Shown: positions 29,001 to 36,226, numbered from the stretch's first letter. The stretch: 64,000 nt of DNA from Bacteroidales bacterium UBA3844 (GCA_002392915.1 DGHQ01000059.1:124001-188000), one strand, 5' to 3'. Program-made: numbers and translations. The notes: a model not told the origin generated them from the letters alone.

Positions 29001-30134
29001 AGTTCCATTCACAGTGGCGTTCATGCCTGTCTGGACGGTGTTCCAGTTGGCTCCGTCAAGCGAGTATTCCCACTTGTACTGAAGTCCGTAATCCTTTTCC
29101 GTGAAATATTCGCTCAGAGTTGCGTTTATTCCCTGAAGCGTTACTTTGCTTTTCTCGCTGTCCATGCAGATGTGCTGCTCTCTGTCGGTCTCATAATGTG
29201 CTGGTCTGCCTGCGAGGACGACCCTGTCAAAGTGGTTGAATGTGACAGAGCTGGAATGGCAGCTGTAGCCTGGCACAGTGTAGTATGCCTTTATCGTCCA
29301 TCCGTCCGTTCCGACGGTGTTGCTTCCTTCGCATCCCGTCTCGAAATCGTACACGCTGATCCTTTCAGACTCATAAGGGGATTCCTTTTGCGGTTTGACG
29401 TTTTTCCATTCTTTTTCCGCACCGTCCACAAATTTCGCATCTTTAACGCTTCCTATGAAGTCGGAAGTTGTGAACTGCACTTTGTGAGCCTTCTTGTAGG
29501 CTTCCTCGTCATAGATGGCGTAATACGAGCCCTTGTCAGGAATATTAGTGCTGACCTTAATGCTTCCTCCCTTGCACTGGTAGATTGAGCATGTGGCTGT
29601 AGCCGACTCTCCGTCAAGAGTGTGGTAGGCGGACCCCTCGAGGTCAACCCTCAGATTCCACAGGATGCGGAAATCCATTCTGATCGTCGATCTGTCGCTG
29701 TACAGTTCGGGAATGGAGAATGAAATGGAACCGCTGTTTTGGGGAAGCGTGACGGAGGTTGTACTCCATGTGTTTGCCAGGTGTCCTTGCCATCCAGCAG
29801 GTGCGTAGTCGCTTCCCGCTTTCCAGTTTCCCTCTGATCTCATGAAATCACTCCATGATCCTCCCTCCATCCTGTACTGCCAGCGGATGTTGTATGTGAG
29901 GTCCGTTATCTTTTCGCCACCTAAGACATGGTTTCTTCCACAGCATTCCACCCTTCTTTCTGGAATGGATACGATGATTTGGGCATACCCGTCTTTAAAT
30001 CCTTTGTATGTGGCTCCCTCCACAACAGGATTCCCGTCGAGGAATTTCATGTACGAATCCCAATTCTTTGCGTTTGCCACGGTGCAAAACAGGCACACTG
30101 ACAGCAGTGCGAGTACTCTTACTATTATTTTCAT
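20073..30134 (-). CDS. Giant T9SS-type secreted repeat protein (3353 residues)
   Basis: The protein has an N-terminal signal peptide (about 1-22, ending VANA). A very long, Thr/Ser/Asp-rich body consists of many Ig/PKD-like beta-sandwich repeats of about 80-110 residues, with recurring Y-x-W (TYKWVY-type), C-x-G and V-x-V patterns and regularly spaced cysteines. The last about 75 residues (VYPTKIDNEVNV, then YSVYNASGMLMVEGEG, then LNPGVYTVVVNEEAFSIIK) match the type A T9SS C-terminal sorting domain. The protein is therefore exported by the host T9SS and probably attached to the surface. It is the last gene of the 39-20 kb minus operon. An adhesin or mating-contact role is inference. Confidence 0.88.
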   Translation of the reverse strand: MKIIVRVLALLSVCLFCTVANAKNWDSYMKFLDGNPVVEGATYKGFKDGYAQIIVSIPERRVECCGRNHVLGGEKITDLTYNIRWQYRMEGGSWSDFMRSEGNWKAGSDYAPAGWQGHLANTWSTTSVTLPQNSGSISFSIPELYSDRSTIRMDFRILWNLRVDLEGSAYHTLDGESATATCSIYQCKGGSIKVSTNIPDKGSYYAIYDEEAYKKAHKVQFTTSDFIGSVKDAKFVDGAEKEWKNVKPQKESPYESERISVYDFETGCEGSNTVGTDGWTIKAYYTVPGYSCHSSSVTFNHFDRVVLAGRPAHYETDREQHICMDSEKSKVTLQGINATLSEYFTEKDYGLQYKWEYSLDGANWNTVQTGMNATVNGTDLTVSGRYISTLNATDIVYFRPKAYLELFDWDVLPEQNVVYEVHPYTIPTTSNMKLEISDKAVCAGVEFGEGKGIITLKKKYESDVFNPNLQFSIDPTAERYESVDEKNSELAKWKITNPLTQTTIYTVYVEDQECGSNGISFPAQVKVESVESDPEAEITIAGCSYRFENGKIYIQVKEGNTIKFGKNSTAYKYVLNEGETARQLPASLTMNETNIEKLKNTSYSLQKVNGGVNSLGCEGEAIPVIIEVVEDIKNNEIRFENLTSVKGNTYYLCKGEKNPKIIGSENIAGGYGDQTIIWKFKDTGKQIPGTENETFSLSAGMIEIADDCEIVRVVRMGDGAFESVSDPLRIKVYTAPSFSITEYDAVVSKADVCYEEKPIFNISYESDEPKIASHIGKTSYRIQTYQDVDGQKAKVDTLITGASKYNGWQFVYDAKITATQEFCSTQVEAANAIDVTVKGNLAFSDNDFAYDCPVLGKDLDITPKTDDGSVYSYKVGGKTVTSESEGTSTIKMPSVVDDITKNTVNVDVTRTYDGCSRSQTIKIKNVLTPLEDRSLFLVGSLDANSNLVCLSKGYKIEDNGTDEANVKYTWTSKTTGASIVGGTSKDVNVSLSNGNEFIRTRVLGNNCEVKRDTIAIDVLAKTTAVPSFTASSAELCHGDEVVITADKIPGYKVTGWVKTAGAATTDMGSDNTIKEFVEDAGTVTYTVTMASELCDNYTLQGKETIKVAPDLKIKSADITVSPSDISKSLFDDKTKAITVKLTDKNDLGQSNVAFSFLGSDFKQTVISDGVFSANYTLEESDLDDRDMVEGMVFRTYKLSSTKSCVSDTFHINKPVNNGFESIVINPSSENINAGDIFYFCGKGTLQLVNDEIIFNNDVLEKGYKLQWYKKTNGVWTSIKDATKAEVEISTAGLENRSEFYKLEVSLTSDGKLYKQASNAIEVRNVATPNLNIRISDGDIYFCHAGKSEFQLQTNTWSSPDGAVDAKNTYTWQRSYDGATWKDVVATSTDNLNIEIATKDDVSTLSYTEESMTKPTYLRAVLTDLCGAKATSNTILTKTYRGMDLTSKDVNVMSNKLVQNKDSFEVKFFVNYSDDKVYSYTYYNEDKQVVESKGSASQSFVHDTENGDSHADFDYSFGKHKVYVEKVMIENGCKSDKVEVEYELIEPLKTEVQMSISNTCPNANNQSGNINLVYNGGGLPSNGMKATWYYRYDDQEYFKKVDETVLDFKYNLMSNDQENITNGRIYNINNLDRTCHFYAEIANEGYPIKAVKTSVVTMEINPKFKIGRATCDKSQYCYGEDVRLTAGNVESSFGDVTYRWIDLNDKTAIYPSTEILDLESIKGQTTFRRIATDGCGIKDTFDVDLAVREKLEMSADEYEHANYAEMGKVPYIAVKDLLHVESYVVSHINQDGVKDVKEEKTFGVTDLSFGTMPAVGYEIERFEIYKVDRAGCMSVPDTFTVKGIEKITAGTIAFERYGDTKSINICHGEKIGRIIDDEIASGGTDITYKWVYAEVGKDENYVRDSAGLPLASSVFNADTTNFGTVVAKNVAVGNKIKTSYVFRQASINVMQPDGTYTPYIKNSDTLYINVAPQLSNCNIENLAGSVQTQSNAYCGGAEVSGAITLTTDEEVIERYEAKDFGALLFGEGYELYGYWETAKGGQKSFAQASSAVTYEDGFESRFYAEDFDSTTYVRFAINDGCSVLGTDYKALTVISFDKDSTDNYTIDRQAVDERYIEIGDNIKVTNRESTMSGEWYSNKNEKSLISEEKTVSLDSVTFMTRLYHKRIKTTKGTTCIEPEYYEIPLNVHPVSKGGRIRNNQQVCPGVEFEDIKSYENAFGGTGVFRYRWEITTDSSDAYSWRQIDNAYEDSLNYATFRRQLDPKKTNYIRRTATPIYNEKEVGEVYTRFSNVISLETYKTLKVSSLAWNGEGKNSYCSDESVPAIKADAPTGGSAEYKESKYGLDWMYSVDGTNWNLYASTSVDFGGTSEIYGSGLVYSYFEGKKRDHDVIFYVKAVFKDDECGEVETDPFSFKVWAETVEPSLYIGADSCDSKYISFIVENDTDYYYNWTIGTDSVNPVKTDFKEQYRMEFERHPAYVVESGYTVQGMHKLSGCKTSIVYFNVDSLPELKQEGVAEQDGVLCYGSDLKISHTAATGGTGTKSYLWQYSYDNEKWSDANAGLDFSYDDVRSDMYVRRLAFTDVCPDTIATDAVLYKVADKIEPMKVIIEENMCRNQDMVVTLADSMVGNFNVAVYRLQTDTVMETELTPEKLTGKIKGNDLAENIFGIVTWDSSYSCRSEMVKTTVVPRPDFAEFESSILSDDETVCEGSSVTITSATDYTLPQYLKQRFETSADGKVWSAVKENSEFKEADKVVATDTAYYRTVLLNGCKDSIVSNIIKVDVKETIDNPMTFEVETKSDGEIEIIGNGNTEMAALSLLVNDSLEYDFSEKITLAKSTEKILVESKIGADGNMVCYSPVSIKPLKGGNIFTECKSTGKQIVGEDVVNAGSEVTYKWFKFGNDNTMMYFTDVTDKNYSITVDEEKSLMLRISYYDTDNIKYVLKSNVLTVNANGPALSKIVPLEKDSMLAAGLKVNDHFMELNIGMDATLSCFIDDASNGEWQQSEDGLTWMTADKFDSTRLTSQVLSIAPSDAVYYRVVATNSCGTTTSDSLLVAVESIPGITEGCLELTLDDCEKTATVICYDDEQKNYRPNHYEYYFEVNGECSKKELVGEHGISLSGISGEVEVLITRSYKGITTKYVKRIDMSKSVGAGFSILAEGVEYGSSDMAGEWLGDVLVTDKASVPSGTKIKLNNRSENGTSYKWEVYYEGIKMATSLVENPQIYVYNEGSYSFFLTAYSGKCESSVNWESGVEVQSGTLRYANIVEPGDFVYEAQFPVYPREYKQVYDNIVVYPTKIDNEVNVICNGPFSYSVYNASGMLMVEGEGNDQTTINSERLNPGVYTVVVNEEAFSIIK

Positions 30135-30171
30135 ACTTTACATTTTTATTAAAGTTAATTGCAATATATGA

Positions 30172-30708
30172 TCATTTGTTCCATACGTACCTCAGTCCTA
30201 TGTAGAAGTTTGGTTTCAGGTAGTTTGTCCCGTTACCGAACAACAAGTACTGTTGTCCTCCGAGGACGATGCACACCCTTTTGCCGGGGTAGACCTCCAT
30301 TTTTCCCCCGATGTTGGCTCCGCCCACGATGCCGGACTTTTCGGCTTCCAAATCCTCGCACGTCCATTTGTCATATCCCACGTTGCCCATGATGTCAAGG
30401 TCGATGAACATCCATGTCTGGGGGTGGAAACACATCACTTCAAGACCCGCTCCAAGCAGAAACTGGTTGCTGAACTCTGAATTGCCGAACACCGCCCTTT
30501 CCATGTCGAGCTGGCAGATGAGTCCTGTCCTCTGGCTGAAGCACCTCTGATACTCCATTCCTATGTCGAACTTGTTTTTTGTGCCCTTTCCGTACCTCAC
30601 ACCCATGGACTGGTGTCCGCCTGTGTGCAGCAGGCTCACTTTCTCATGTTCGGCGAACAGGGACGCTGTTGCGAACAGAGAGATCAAAAAAGATATAATG
30701 TATCTCAT
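30172..30708 (-). CDS. traO: TraO-like outer membrane beta-barrel protein
   Basis: The 178-residue protein has a signal peptide (about 1-19) and alternating hydrophobic beta strands ending in an aromatic-rich terminal strand (YIGLRYVWNK), as in small outer-membrane barrels. Pattern and length resemble TraO of Bacteroidetes conjugative transposons, with the typical glycine-rich strands and the C-terminal strand after NYLKPNF. It stands away from the main tra operon and directly precedes the giant secreted protein. Confidence 0.65.
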   Translation of the reverse strand: MRYIISFLISLFATASLFAEHEKVSLLHTGGHQSMGVRYGKGTKNKFDIGMEYQRCFSQRTGLICQLDMERAVFGNSEFSNQFLLGAGLEVMCFHPQTWMFIDLDIMGNVGYDKWTCEDLEAEKSGIVGGANIGGKMEVYPGKRVCIVLGGQQYLLFGNGTNYLKPNFYIGLRYVWNK

Positions 30709-30715
30709 CGCTTTG

Positions 30716-31909
30716 TTATTCTATGTAAATCTTTTGTGTTGTGTAATCGGACCACAATCCGAACTCGTCCTTGCAGCGGACAGATACGGTGTGCTCACCC
30801 TTGGACTGGAAGATGTGGTTGACCTCGTTCCTTGTTGTCGGCTTGATGAAGTCGACCTCGATCCCCTTGAATTTCCACCATTTTTCCAAGTCGTCCTTTT
30901 GTCTTCCGAATGTGGCGAGGTAGAAGCATTCGGTCTCATCCGTTGATGCTGTAGAGGCGTTTTCTGTCACAATAGCATCGTATCGGATGCCTCCGTCGAA
31001 CAGGTTGTCCCACTCTACGTCTTCCAGATTGGAGCTTGGATAATTGCGGCACCACTTCAGATCTTCCTTCCCCAGATTCTCGTAGGGGGCGTAGTCGAAG
31101 AGGTACGACCATTTGACGATCCTGTGTCCGTCGGGATCCGTTCCCCTTGCCGTTATCTTATATTCTCCTGTCTCCTTGTCCACACACGTGATGTTGACGG
31201 AAGGGACAGGCTTGCGGTTGGGCTTGATCTTCACCAGTACATATTCCTCTGTCTCGACCCCGATCTTGTTCCTTGCCGTCATGGTGAACCTCGCCGACAC
31301 CTCCTTGGAGAACGGCACAAGATGCCTTTCTCTATCAATCAGTTGACTATTTAAATACTTGACGGCGTATGGGTCGTTCTCGTGAGAGTACAGGCGTGCC
31401 CTGCTCTCGAAATAGTCGCCCGCTATCGAGCCTCCGAAATAATCTTTCTTTCCAAGAGAGAATATCACCTTGCCGTTGGACTTTGTCAGCTTCAGAAGCG
31501 GTTCCGTGTATTTAAAGGCGTTTTCTCTGTAGTTACCCATGTTATACGACCCCATTTTTTCCTCTACCTGCCAGTGGCATATCTCAGGTCCAAGGAAATA
31601 GAGAAGTTCGGTCTCATGCACACCGTTGGCAATGTTCTCCTCTGGAATGCTTGTGATCTTGAAGTCATACGTGCACTCCTTTCCGTAAGGGTCCTCGATA
31701 GAGAAAGATAGAGTGTCGGGTCTGCCCCATCCGACTTCAACGACCCTATATCTCTTTCCTTCCCAATACTCGCCTCCGAGCGTGTCGCTCGAAGTCTCCA
31801 TTCTGATTATCGGCTCCTCCCCGTGCTCGAGGAACCAGTCGTCCCTTGTGTCACACGAAGCGAGTGACATGGCGATGGCGCTCAGCCACAATAAATTCTT
31901 ATTATCCAT
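30716..31909 (-). CDS. Lipoprotein with PKD-like C-terminus
   Basis: The start at 31909 gives 397 residues with a clear lipoprotein signal (MDNKNLLWLSAIAMSLASC, Cys at 19); longer in-frame starts would spoil it. The C-terminal region (GEHTVSVRCKDEFGLWSDYT) resembles a PKD/cadherin-type fold. The gene overlaps the upstream small gene by 8 bases and precedes traO by 7 bases. It may anchor or assist the surface structure; this is inferred from neighbours only. Confidence 0.75.
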   Translation of the reverse strand: MDNKNLLWLSAIAMSLASCDTRDDWFLEHGEEPIIRMETSSDTLGGEYWEGKRYRVVEVGWGRPDTLSFSIEDPYGKECTYDFKITSIPEENIANGVHETELLYFLGPEICHWQVEEKMGSYNMGNYRENAFKYTEPLLKLTKSNGKVIFSLGKKDYFGGSIAGDYFESRARLYSHENDPYAVKYLNSQLIDRERHLVPFSKEVSARFTMTARNKIGVETEEYVLVKIKPNRKPVPSVNITCVDKETGEYKITARGTDPDGHRIVKWSYLFDYAPYENLGKEDLKWCRNYPSSNLEDVEWDNLFDGGIRYDAIVTENASTASTDETECFYLATFGRQKDDLEKWWKFKGIEVDFIKPTTRNEVNHIFQSKGEHTVSVRCKDEFGLWSDYTTQKIYIE

Positions 31910-32096
31910 TTGTCTTTTGTTTTTCTTCAACGTTTTTTCGGAACAGTTCCGCATTCGCCCTGATCCTTTCCTCGTCCAGGTCCACCTGTTCCTCATAGAT
32001 CATGTCTTCCTTGATCAGCTCTTTCTGCCTTGGGGTCAGCTTCACCCCGATTTCAGCCTCGTAGGCTGCGTAGGCTTGTTCCAATGTTCTTTCCAT
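31902..32096 (-). CDS. Small charged protein
   Basis: The 64-residue protein is highly charged and predicted helical (LTPRQKELIKEDMIYEEQVDLDEE). It overlaps the start of the lipoprotein gene, which argues for coupled translation. Its own promoter lies upstream. No family recognised. Confidence 0.6.
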   Translation of the reverse strand: MERTLEQAYAAYEAEIGVKLTPRQKELIKEDMIYEEQVDLDEERIRANAELFRKNVEEKQKTNG

Positions 32097-32149
32097 ACAA
32101 TACTTTTTTATCTAAATTTAACCATTTTCGTCATTTATCTTATTACCTA

Positions 32150-32237
32150 CAAAGATACTGCTTTTTTTATTGATTTGCAATTATTTAACATTAAATAACA
32201 CATAAAAAAAGCACCATATTATATTATAATATAATAT
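32150..32237 (-). promoter_or_regulatory. Promoter for the traO-surface protein operon, and a 22-bp palindrome
   Basis: On the minus strand TATCTTTG (32150-32157) forms a -7 box. At 32216-32237 a perfect 22-bp A/T-only palindrome (ATATTATATTA and its complement) follows the stop of the phosphoribosyltransferase gene and may act as a weak terminator or protein site. Confidence 0.55.
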
Positions 32238-32243
32238 AATTTG

Positions 32244-33482
32244 TCAGATACCCTTCCCCTTCTTTTTAACAGGATTTTTCTCTCCCTTCACAGCCTCTTT
32301 CTTCTCGCATTTTTCCTCCTTCATCTTCTCCTCTGAGAGCTTGCGCGTGATCCTCTCCACGATCTCCTCCGCTTTCGCCCCCGTGATGACCATCGCGCAG
32401 ATTTCGGGGCTGAGCTTCGCCCTGCCCGGATCGAACTCTATGAGAGCGGAGGTTTTCCATCCGCTGGCGTCCTGGAAGCGTATGTTGGTGTATCTTCCGT
32501 TGAGCATTTCGGTGTAGTCCTTCAGAACATCCCTCGCCTCCGCCTTGATGAACCATGGCACCGTCACTTTCGCCGTTTCACCGTCCATCCATCCGATGAG
32601 GTCTTCCCTCTTTCCCGCGCTTCTGGAGAAGATGGCGTTCAGCCTCTCCTCGTTGTTCAGGATCCTTTCCTTTGCGTTTGGGTCCGAAAGGGCTTCCTCC
32701 CAGTCGAAAGCCCCGTAACCCTTCTCTTCCCTCTCCTTCTTCTCCCCGATGGAGTAGCCTGCGTACTCGACGACAAGGGCGATCTCCTTCCTCACGTTCT
32801 TCGATTCGATGACAAACTTAGCCTCATGGTGCGTCATGCCCTCTATGCCGTCGGCGTACCTCCACTTGTAGAATGTGCCGAGAGCCCCACCGCACTCTTC
32901 CCTGTCAAGCTCCCTTATCCTCTCCGCCTGCTCCTCCGTGACGCCGAGCTTCCTGCCGTAACGGCTTACGGCGAGGGCGGTCACTGCGGTGACCTTCCCC
33001 CCCCTGCCCTCTATCCAGTCCTTCAGGCTGTTGGCGGTGATTCCGGATGTGATAACGTCGTCGACGATGATGTAGTTCCTTCCGCTCTGTATCTCGCCGC
33101 TCCATTTCGGAAGCGGAGACATCACCCTGTCGAGCCATGTGGCTCCGGTGCGAGCCTTCGGGTGCGTTCCGCAAACGCTCATGTTCACCTGCTGACCGCC
33201 GAGTTCGGAGAGCTTCATGGCGAGGGCGATGGGAAGCTGGTTCTTCCCCTGCGTCCTCTCCTCCCCCATCACAGGCACAAGCACAGCTTCCTTGTCTGTG
33301 AAGAGATCCCTGTACTCCCTGCCGTCGCCCACGAGCTCGGCGACGACCTCCACTGCCTTGTCCAGGCTTCCGTTCCTCTTAGCGTCCTCATAGCTCTTTG
33401 TCATCTTCATGCTGAGGACCGTCTTGGGAGCCACAGCCTCCCCGTTCCATTTCTCGTCAAGATTCTTCCAGTTTCTTTCCAT
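32244..33482 (-). CDS. Phosphoribosyltransferase-domain protein with shared C-terminal domain
   Basis: The 412-residue protein carries a type I phosphoribosyltransferase domain. The PRPP-binding loop is YIIVDDVITSGITANS (about 136-151), preceded by beta strands VLVPVMGEER and followed by KVTAVTALAVSR. A helical middle follows. A C-terminal domain (about 315-385; IKAEARDVLKDYTEMLNGRY, then FDPGRAKLSPEICAMVITG) is shared with the next two upstream genes. PRTase domains are known in polyvalent proteins of phages and conjugative elements. Substrate unknown. Confidence 0.82.
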   Translation of the reverse strand: MERNWKNLDEKWNGEAVAPKTVLSMKMTKSYEDAKRNGSLDKAVEVVAELVGDGREYRDLFTDKEAVLVPVMGEERTQGKNQLPIALAMKLSELGGQQVNMSVCGTHPKARTGATWLDRVMSPLPKWSGEIQSGRNYIIVDDVITSGITANSLKDWIEGRGGKVTAVTALAVSRYGRKLGVTEEQAERIRELDREECGGALGTFYKWRYADGIEGMTHHEAKFVIESKNVRKEIALVVEYAGYSIGEKKEREEKGYGAFDWEEALSDPNAKERILNNEERLNAIFSRSAGKREDLIGWMDGETAKVTVPWFIKAEARDVLKDYTEMLNGRYTNIRFQDASGWKTSALIEFDPGRAKLSPEICAMVITGAKAEEIVERITRKLSEEKMKEEKCEKKEAVKGEKNPVKKKGKGI

Positions 33483-33494
33483 AAGCTTCTGTTT

Positions 33495-35237
33495 TTATAC
33501 CGACTTGCCTTTTTTCCTTTCAACGGATCTTTTCTGGGCGTCTCCAACGCTCTCCCTCTTCCCTTCCGTCTTCTTCTGCTCCCTCTCGCTTATCTTTGTT
33601 ATGACGGACTCCTTGCTCTCGCCCTGGATGATGCTCACGCATACATCAGGTGAGAAGACGGAGTCTTTGTTGAAGCTCACGCAAGGCTTGTTGAACTCCG
33701 CCCTCTCGGTATATTCGCCCCCCATGGCTTCCGTGTAGTCCCTGATGACTTTCTTCTGCCCCTCGTCTAGGTCCTGTGAAAGTGTGACCCTTCTCTCCTC
33801 CTGCAAAATAGCCGGACTCGCGCTGTCGGCGACCTCGTTGAACCTGCTGATGCACTCCAGGGCAACCGATACGGCTGCCTCCGCAACACCTGTCTTCTGT
33901 TCGGCTGAAACCTCGATCTCCTGCTTTGGCATGTACGGCTTCAGACGCTCGTCGATCACGGCGGTAGCCTGCTTCACATCGTCAAGGATTGTCTTCAGAT
34001 AATCAGGGTCCTTCTGCAGGACTTCTAGCCATCCGTCAAGGTAATGCGCGGAGTTGTCCTGCTCTATCGTGGTCGATATGCCAAGCTTGCTTCCCGAGAA
34101 AGCGGCGGAGAGTTCCGCAACAAGCTCCTCCCTCGCATATTCGGGTGTTCCGAACGAGCCCTTTATCTCCCTTCCTGTCTCCAGAGCCGTCGAGTGCGAC
34201 ATCTCATGCAGCAGGGTCGAGTAGAACTCCTGCTGTCTCTCGAACTGTCCCCTTGTCGGCACGACGATCTCCTTTGTGGACGGGCGGAAGAACGCCCTGT
34301 CCTGCGCCAGCTCGCTTATCTTGCAGACCCATGTCTGGTTCTTGACAAGTTCGTCGAGAGGCTGGTATCTGTACGTTATCTCATGTTCCTCAGCCTCTTT
34401 CTTGGTCTCGAACGTGCTGTAGAGCGACGGGTTCACCTCCTTCAGGTTCGTCTGGTCCACGTTGAAGACCTTGATGCTCTGGAAGTCAACGGTCTTCCTG
34501 TACAGCTTCCTCACCTCCTCTTCAAGCTTGTCGTATTCGGTCTGCGACAGCCTTGTCTTCAGGTCGGGATGCCCCTCCCTCTCGGATTTTGGGAGGATGT
34601 AGACATCGTAGGGCTTGAGGATCGTCCACGCCTTCGCTCCTTTGTTTACCGACACCTTGCTTCCGTCCTCCCCTTTGAGGGAGGTGAGGGCGTTGAAGGT
34701 TCCCCAGACGTTCGTGTTGTAGCACAGGCACGACAGGAAGTTCAGCTTCATGCTGTTGTCCCCCGTGTACCTGTAGCCGTCCACGCTCCTTGCCTCCTCC
34801 CACTTCGGGCTGACATCCATCCACCCTTTCTTCCATGATCCGGACCCCTTGATCTCCTCCATCCTCTTTATGATGGCGTCGGTGAACTCCTTAAGGAACT
34901 GGTTCCTCGGCTCCAGCCTTGTCTCACTCTCGTATTTCTTGTATTTGCTCCTGTATTTTTCCATTTTTCTGTCAAGATTCTCCAGGTTCCTGACGTAGGT
35001 GTCTATGTCCTCGTCCCTGCCCCGGTTGTTTTGGTATTTCCCAATTTCCGCCGTGACCTCGCCGCGCAGGTCCCTGGCGTTCCTGTAAGATTCGGCGATA
35101 AGCCTCTCGTCCTCCGCCGTCCTTCCCTTCCTCTCTATCCTTGCCTCTATGCTGTCAAAGCCTTTGTGCTCGGCTCCAACCTCCTTCTGAAGATCCAGCA
35201 GCCTCCTGCTGAGCTCGTTCTTGCTCGGTCCTTCCAT
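33495..35237 (-). CDS. ArdC-like antirestriction protein with zinc metallopeptidase domain
   Basis: The 580-residue protein has an N-terminal coiled region (about 1-100). An ArdC-type ssDNA-binding domain follows (about 105-250: IIKRMEEIKGSGSWKKGW, later KGAKAWTILKPYDVYILPK). A zincin-like domain has the HExxH motif in TLLHEMSHSTALETGRE (about 339-355) and a downstream acidic YAREELVAELSAAF. The C-terminus (about 490-555) is the domain shared with its neighbours. ArdC protects incoming single-stranded plasmid DNA from restriction; a similar role here is inferred from the family. Confidence 0.88.
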   Translation of the reverse strand: MEGPSKNELSRRLLDLQKEVGAEHKGFDSIEARIERKGRTAEDERLIAESYRNARDLRGEVTAEIGKYQNNRGRDEDIDTYVRNLENLDRKMEKYRSKYKKYESETRLEPRNQFLKEFTDAIIKRMEEIKGSGSWKKGWMDVSPKWEEARSVDGYRYTGDNSMKLNFLSCLCYNTNVWGTFNALTSLKGEDGSKVSVNKGAKAWTILKPYDVYILPKSEREGHPDLKTRLSQTEYDKLEEEVRKLYRKTVDFQSIKVFNVDQTNLKEVNPSLYSTFETKKEAEEHEITYRYQPLDELVKNQTWVCKISELAQDRAFFRPSTKEIVVPTRGQFERQQEFYSTLLHEMSHSTALETGREIKGSFGTPEYAREELVAELSAAFSGSKLGISTTIEQDNSAHYLDGWLEVLQKDPDYLKTILDDVKQATAVIDERLKPYMPKQEIEVSAEQKTGVAEAAVSVALECISRFNEVADSASPAILQEERRVTLSQDLDEGQKKVIRDYTEAMGGEYTERAEFNKPCVSFNKDSVFSPDVCVSIIQGESKESVITKISEREQKKTEGKRESVGDAQKRSVERKKGKSV

Positions 35238-35326
35238 TGCCGTGTCAGTTAAATAAAGAAAGGGAGTGACCTCACTGCACTCCCCCTCTCCCTATTTTCA
35301 AAATTGTGTCGTTCTGGATCTCAGAA

Positions 35327-35977
35327 TCACAGTTTTGGACCCTTCTTCTGCTGTTTAGGCTGCGGCTTCTCCTCGACCTGGGGTTTCTCCGCTGTCTGCT
35401 GGCTTCTCGCCTGCTCTCTCTCCTGAGCCTTCTTGTTCCTCTCCATGATGTCCTTGATTATCTGCTCTCGGTCAACCCCCAGAAGGATCTTGGCACACAC
35501 CTCGGCTGAGTACGCCGTGCCCTTTCCGAACTCGATCTGTGCAGGGAAGGTTTTTTTCTCGCTTCCGTCGGGAAGCTTTGTCACCACCTTCATGTTCTGG
35601 TAGCTGCCGCCCATCTGCGTGGCGTACTCCTTCAGCGTCTCACGCTGCTGCTTTGTGAAGGATGACGGCACCTTGATCATAGTGTGCACCTCCTTCCTTG
35701 TGTTCTCGGCTCCCTGTGCCTCCACACGGAAGGTGTTCATCTTCAGCTCGCTCCTCGCCGCCCAGTCGGGGGCGTTGGAGAAAGCACTCTCCATCTTCTT
35801 CTCATTGTCCTCGATTATCCCTTTGAGGCGGTCTATCGCCTCCGTGAGGCTTACCCTCTCGTGCTGGACTCCCTCTGTCTTGCTAAGGAGGGTCACTGTC
35901 TTGTTCCCCCTGCTGTAGGACTCCCAATGCTTAGCCTGCTCCTCTGCGGGCTGGGTATTCTCTAATTTCTCGCTCAT
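35327..35977 (-). CDS. Protein carrying the shared C-terminal domain
   Basis: The 216-residue protein has an unrecognised N-terminal half. It then has the shared domain (about 108-180): LKEYATQMGGSYQNM, then FPAQIEFGKGTAYSAEVCAK, then REQIIKDIMER. A Gln/Lys-rich disordered tail follows. It may be a stand-alone version of the module found at the ends of the two downstream genes. Its leader carries the recurring ACTTTAATAAAA motif. Confidence 0.75.
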   Translation of the reverse strand: MSEKLENTQPAEEQAKHWESYSRGNKTVTLLSKTEGVQHERVSLTEAIDRLKGIIEDNEKKMESAFSNAPDWAARSELKMNTFRVEAQGAENTRKEVHTMIKVPSSFTKQQRETLKEYATQMGGSYQNMKVVTKLPDGSEKKTFPAQIEFGKGTAYSAEVCAKILLGVDREQIIKDIMERNKKAQEREQARSQQTAEKPQVEEKPQPKQQKKGPKL

Positions 35978-36146
35978 GATCGTTTTTTATTAAAGTTAGT
36001 AATTGTAATAATCGTCATCCTCCAAGCTGTCTCGGTTAGGATTTTTTGCGAGAGCAAAAGTAAACGCATTTCCTCTTATTTCCTAATTTTTCCCGGAAAA
36101 AGTTTGCCTTTTTCTCTTTTTTTAACATTTCCCCCACCCATATTTA

Positions 36147-36165
36147 TATATCCGTTTTGGATATA
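36147..36165. promoter_or_regulatory. Palindromic operator-like site, copy 1
   Basis: TATATCC, GTTTT, GGATATA: 7-bp arms with a 5-bp spacer. An identical copy lies at 48711-48729 and a variant at 53313-53331. No regulator for it was recognised. Confidence 0.6.
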
Positions 36166-36189
36166 AAATAATTGCTTTCTTGCTGAGAC

Positions 36190-36226
36190 AAAGGATCCCC
36201 ACGGCGGTGATTCGCCGTGGGGATCC
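36190..36226 (-). terminator. Strong hairpin after the gene at 36261-36902
   Basis: The perfect 14-bp stem (36193-36206 / 36213-36226, GC-rich) lies 35 bases past the stop codon on the minus strand. The following T run is short, so termination is likely but may be partial. Confidence 0.65.

Noticed and set aside
20363..29647. Many long open frames antisense to the giant gene
   Set aside because: They follow from the codon usage of a 10-kb gene on the other strand, have no promoters or leader motifs and encode no recognisable domains.
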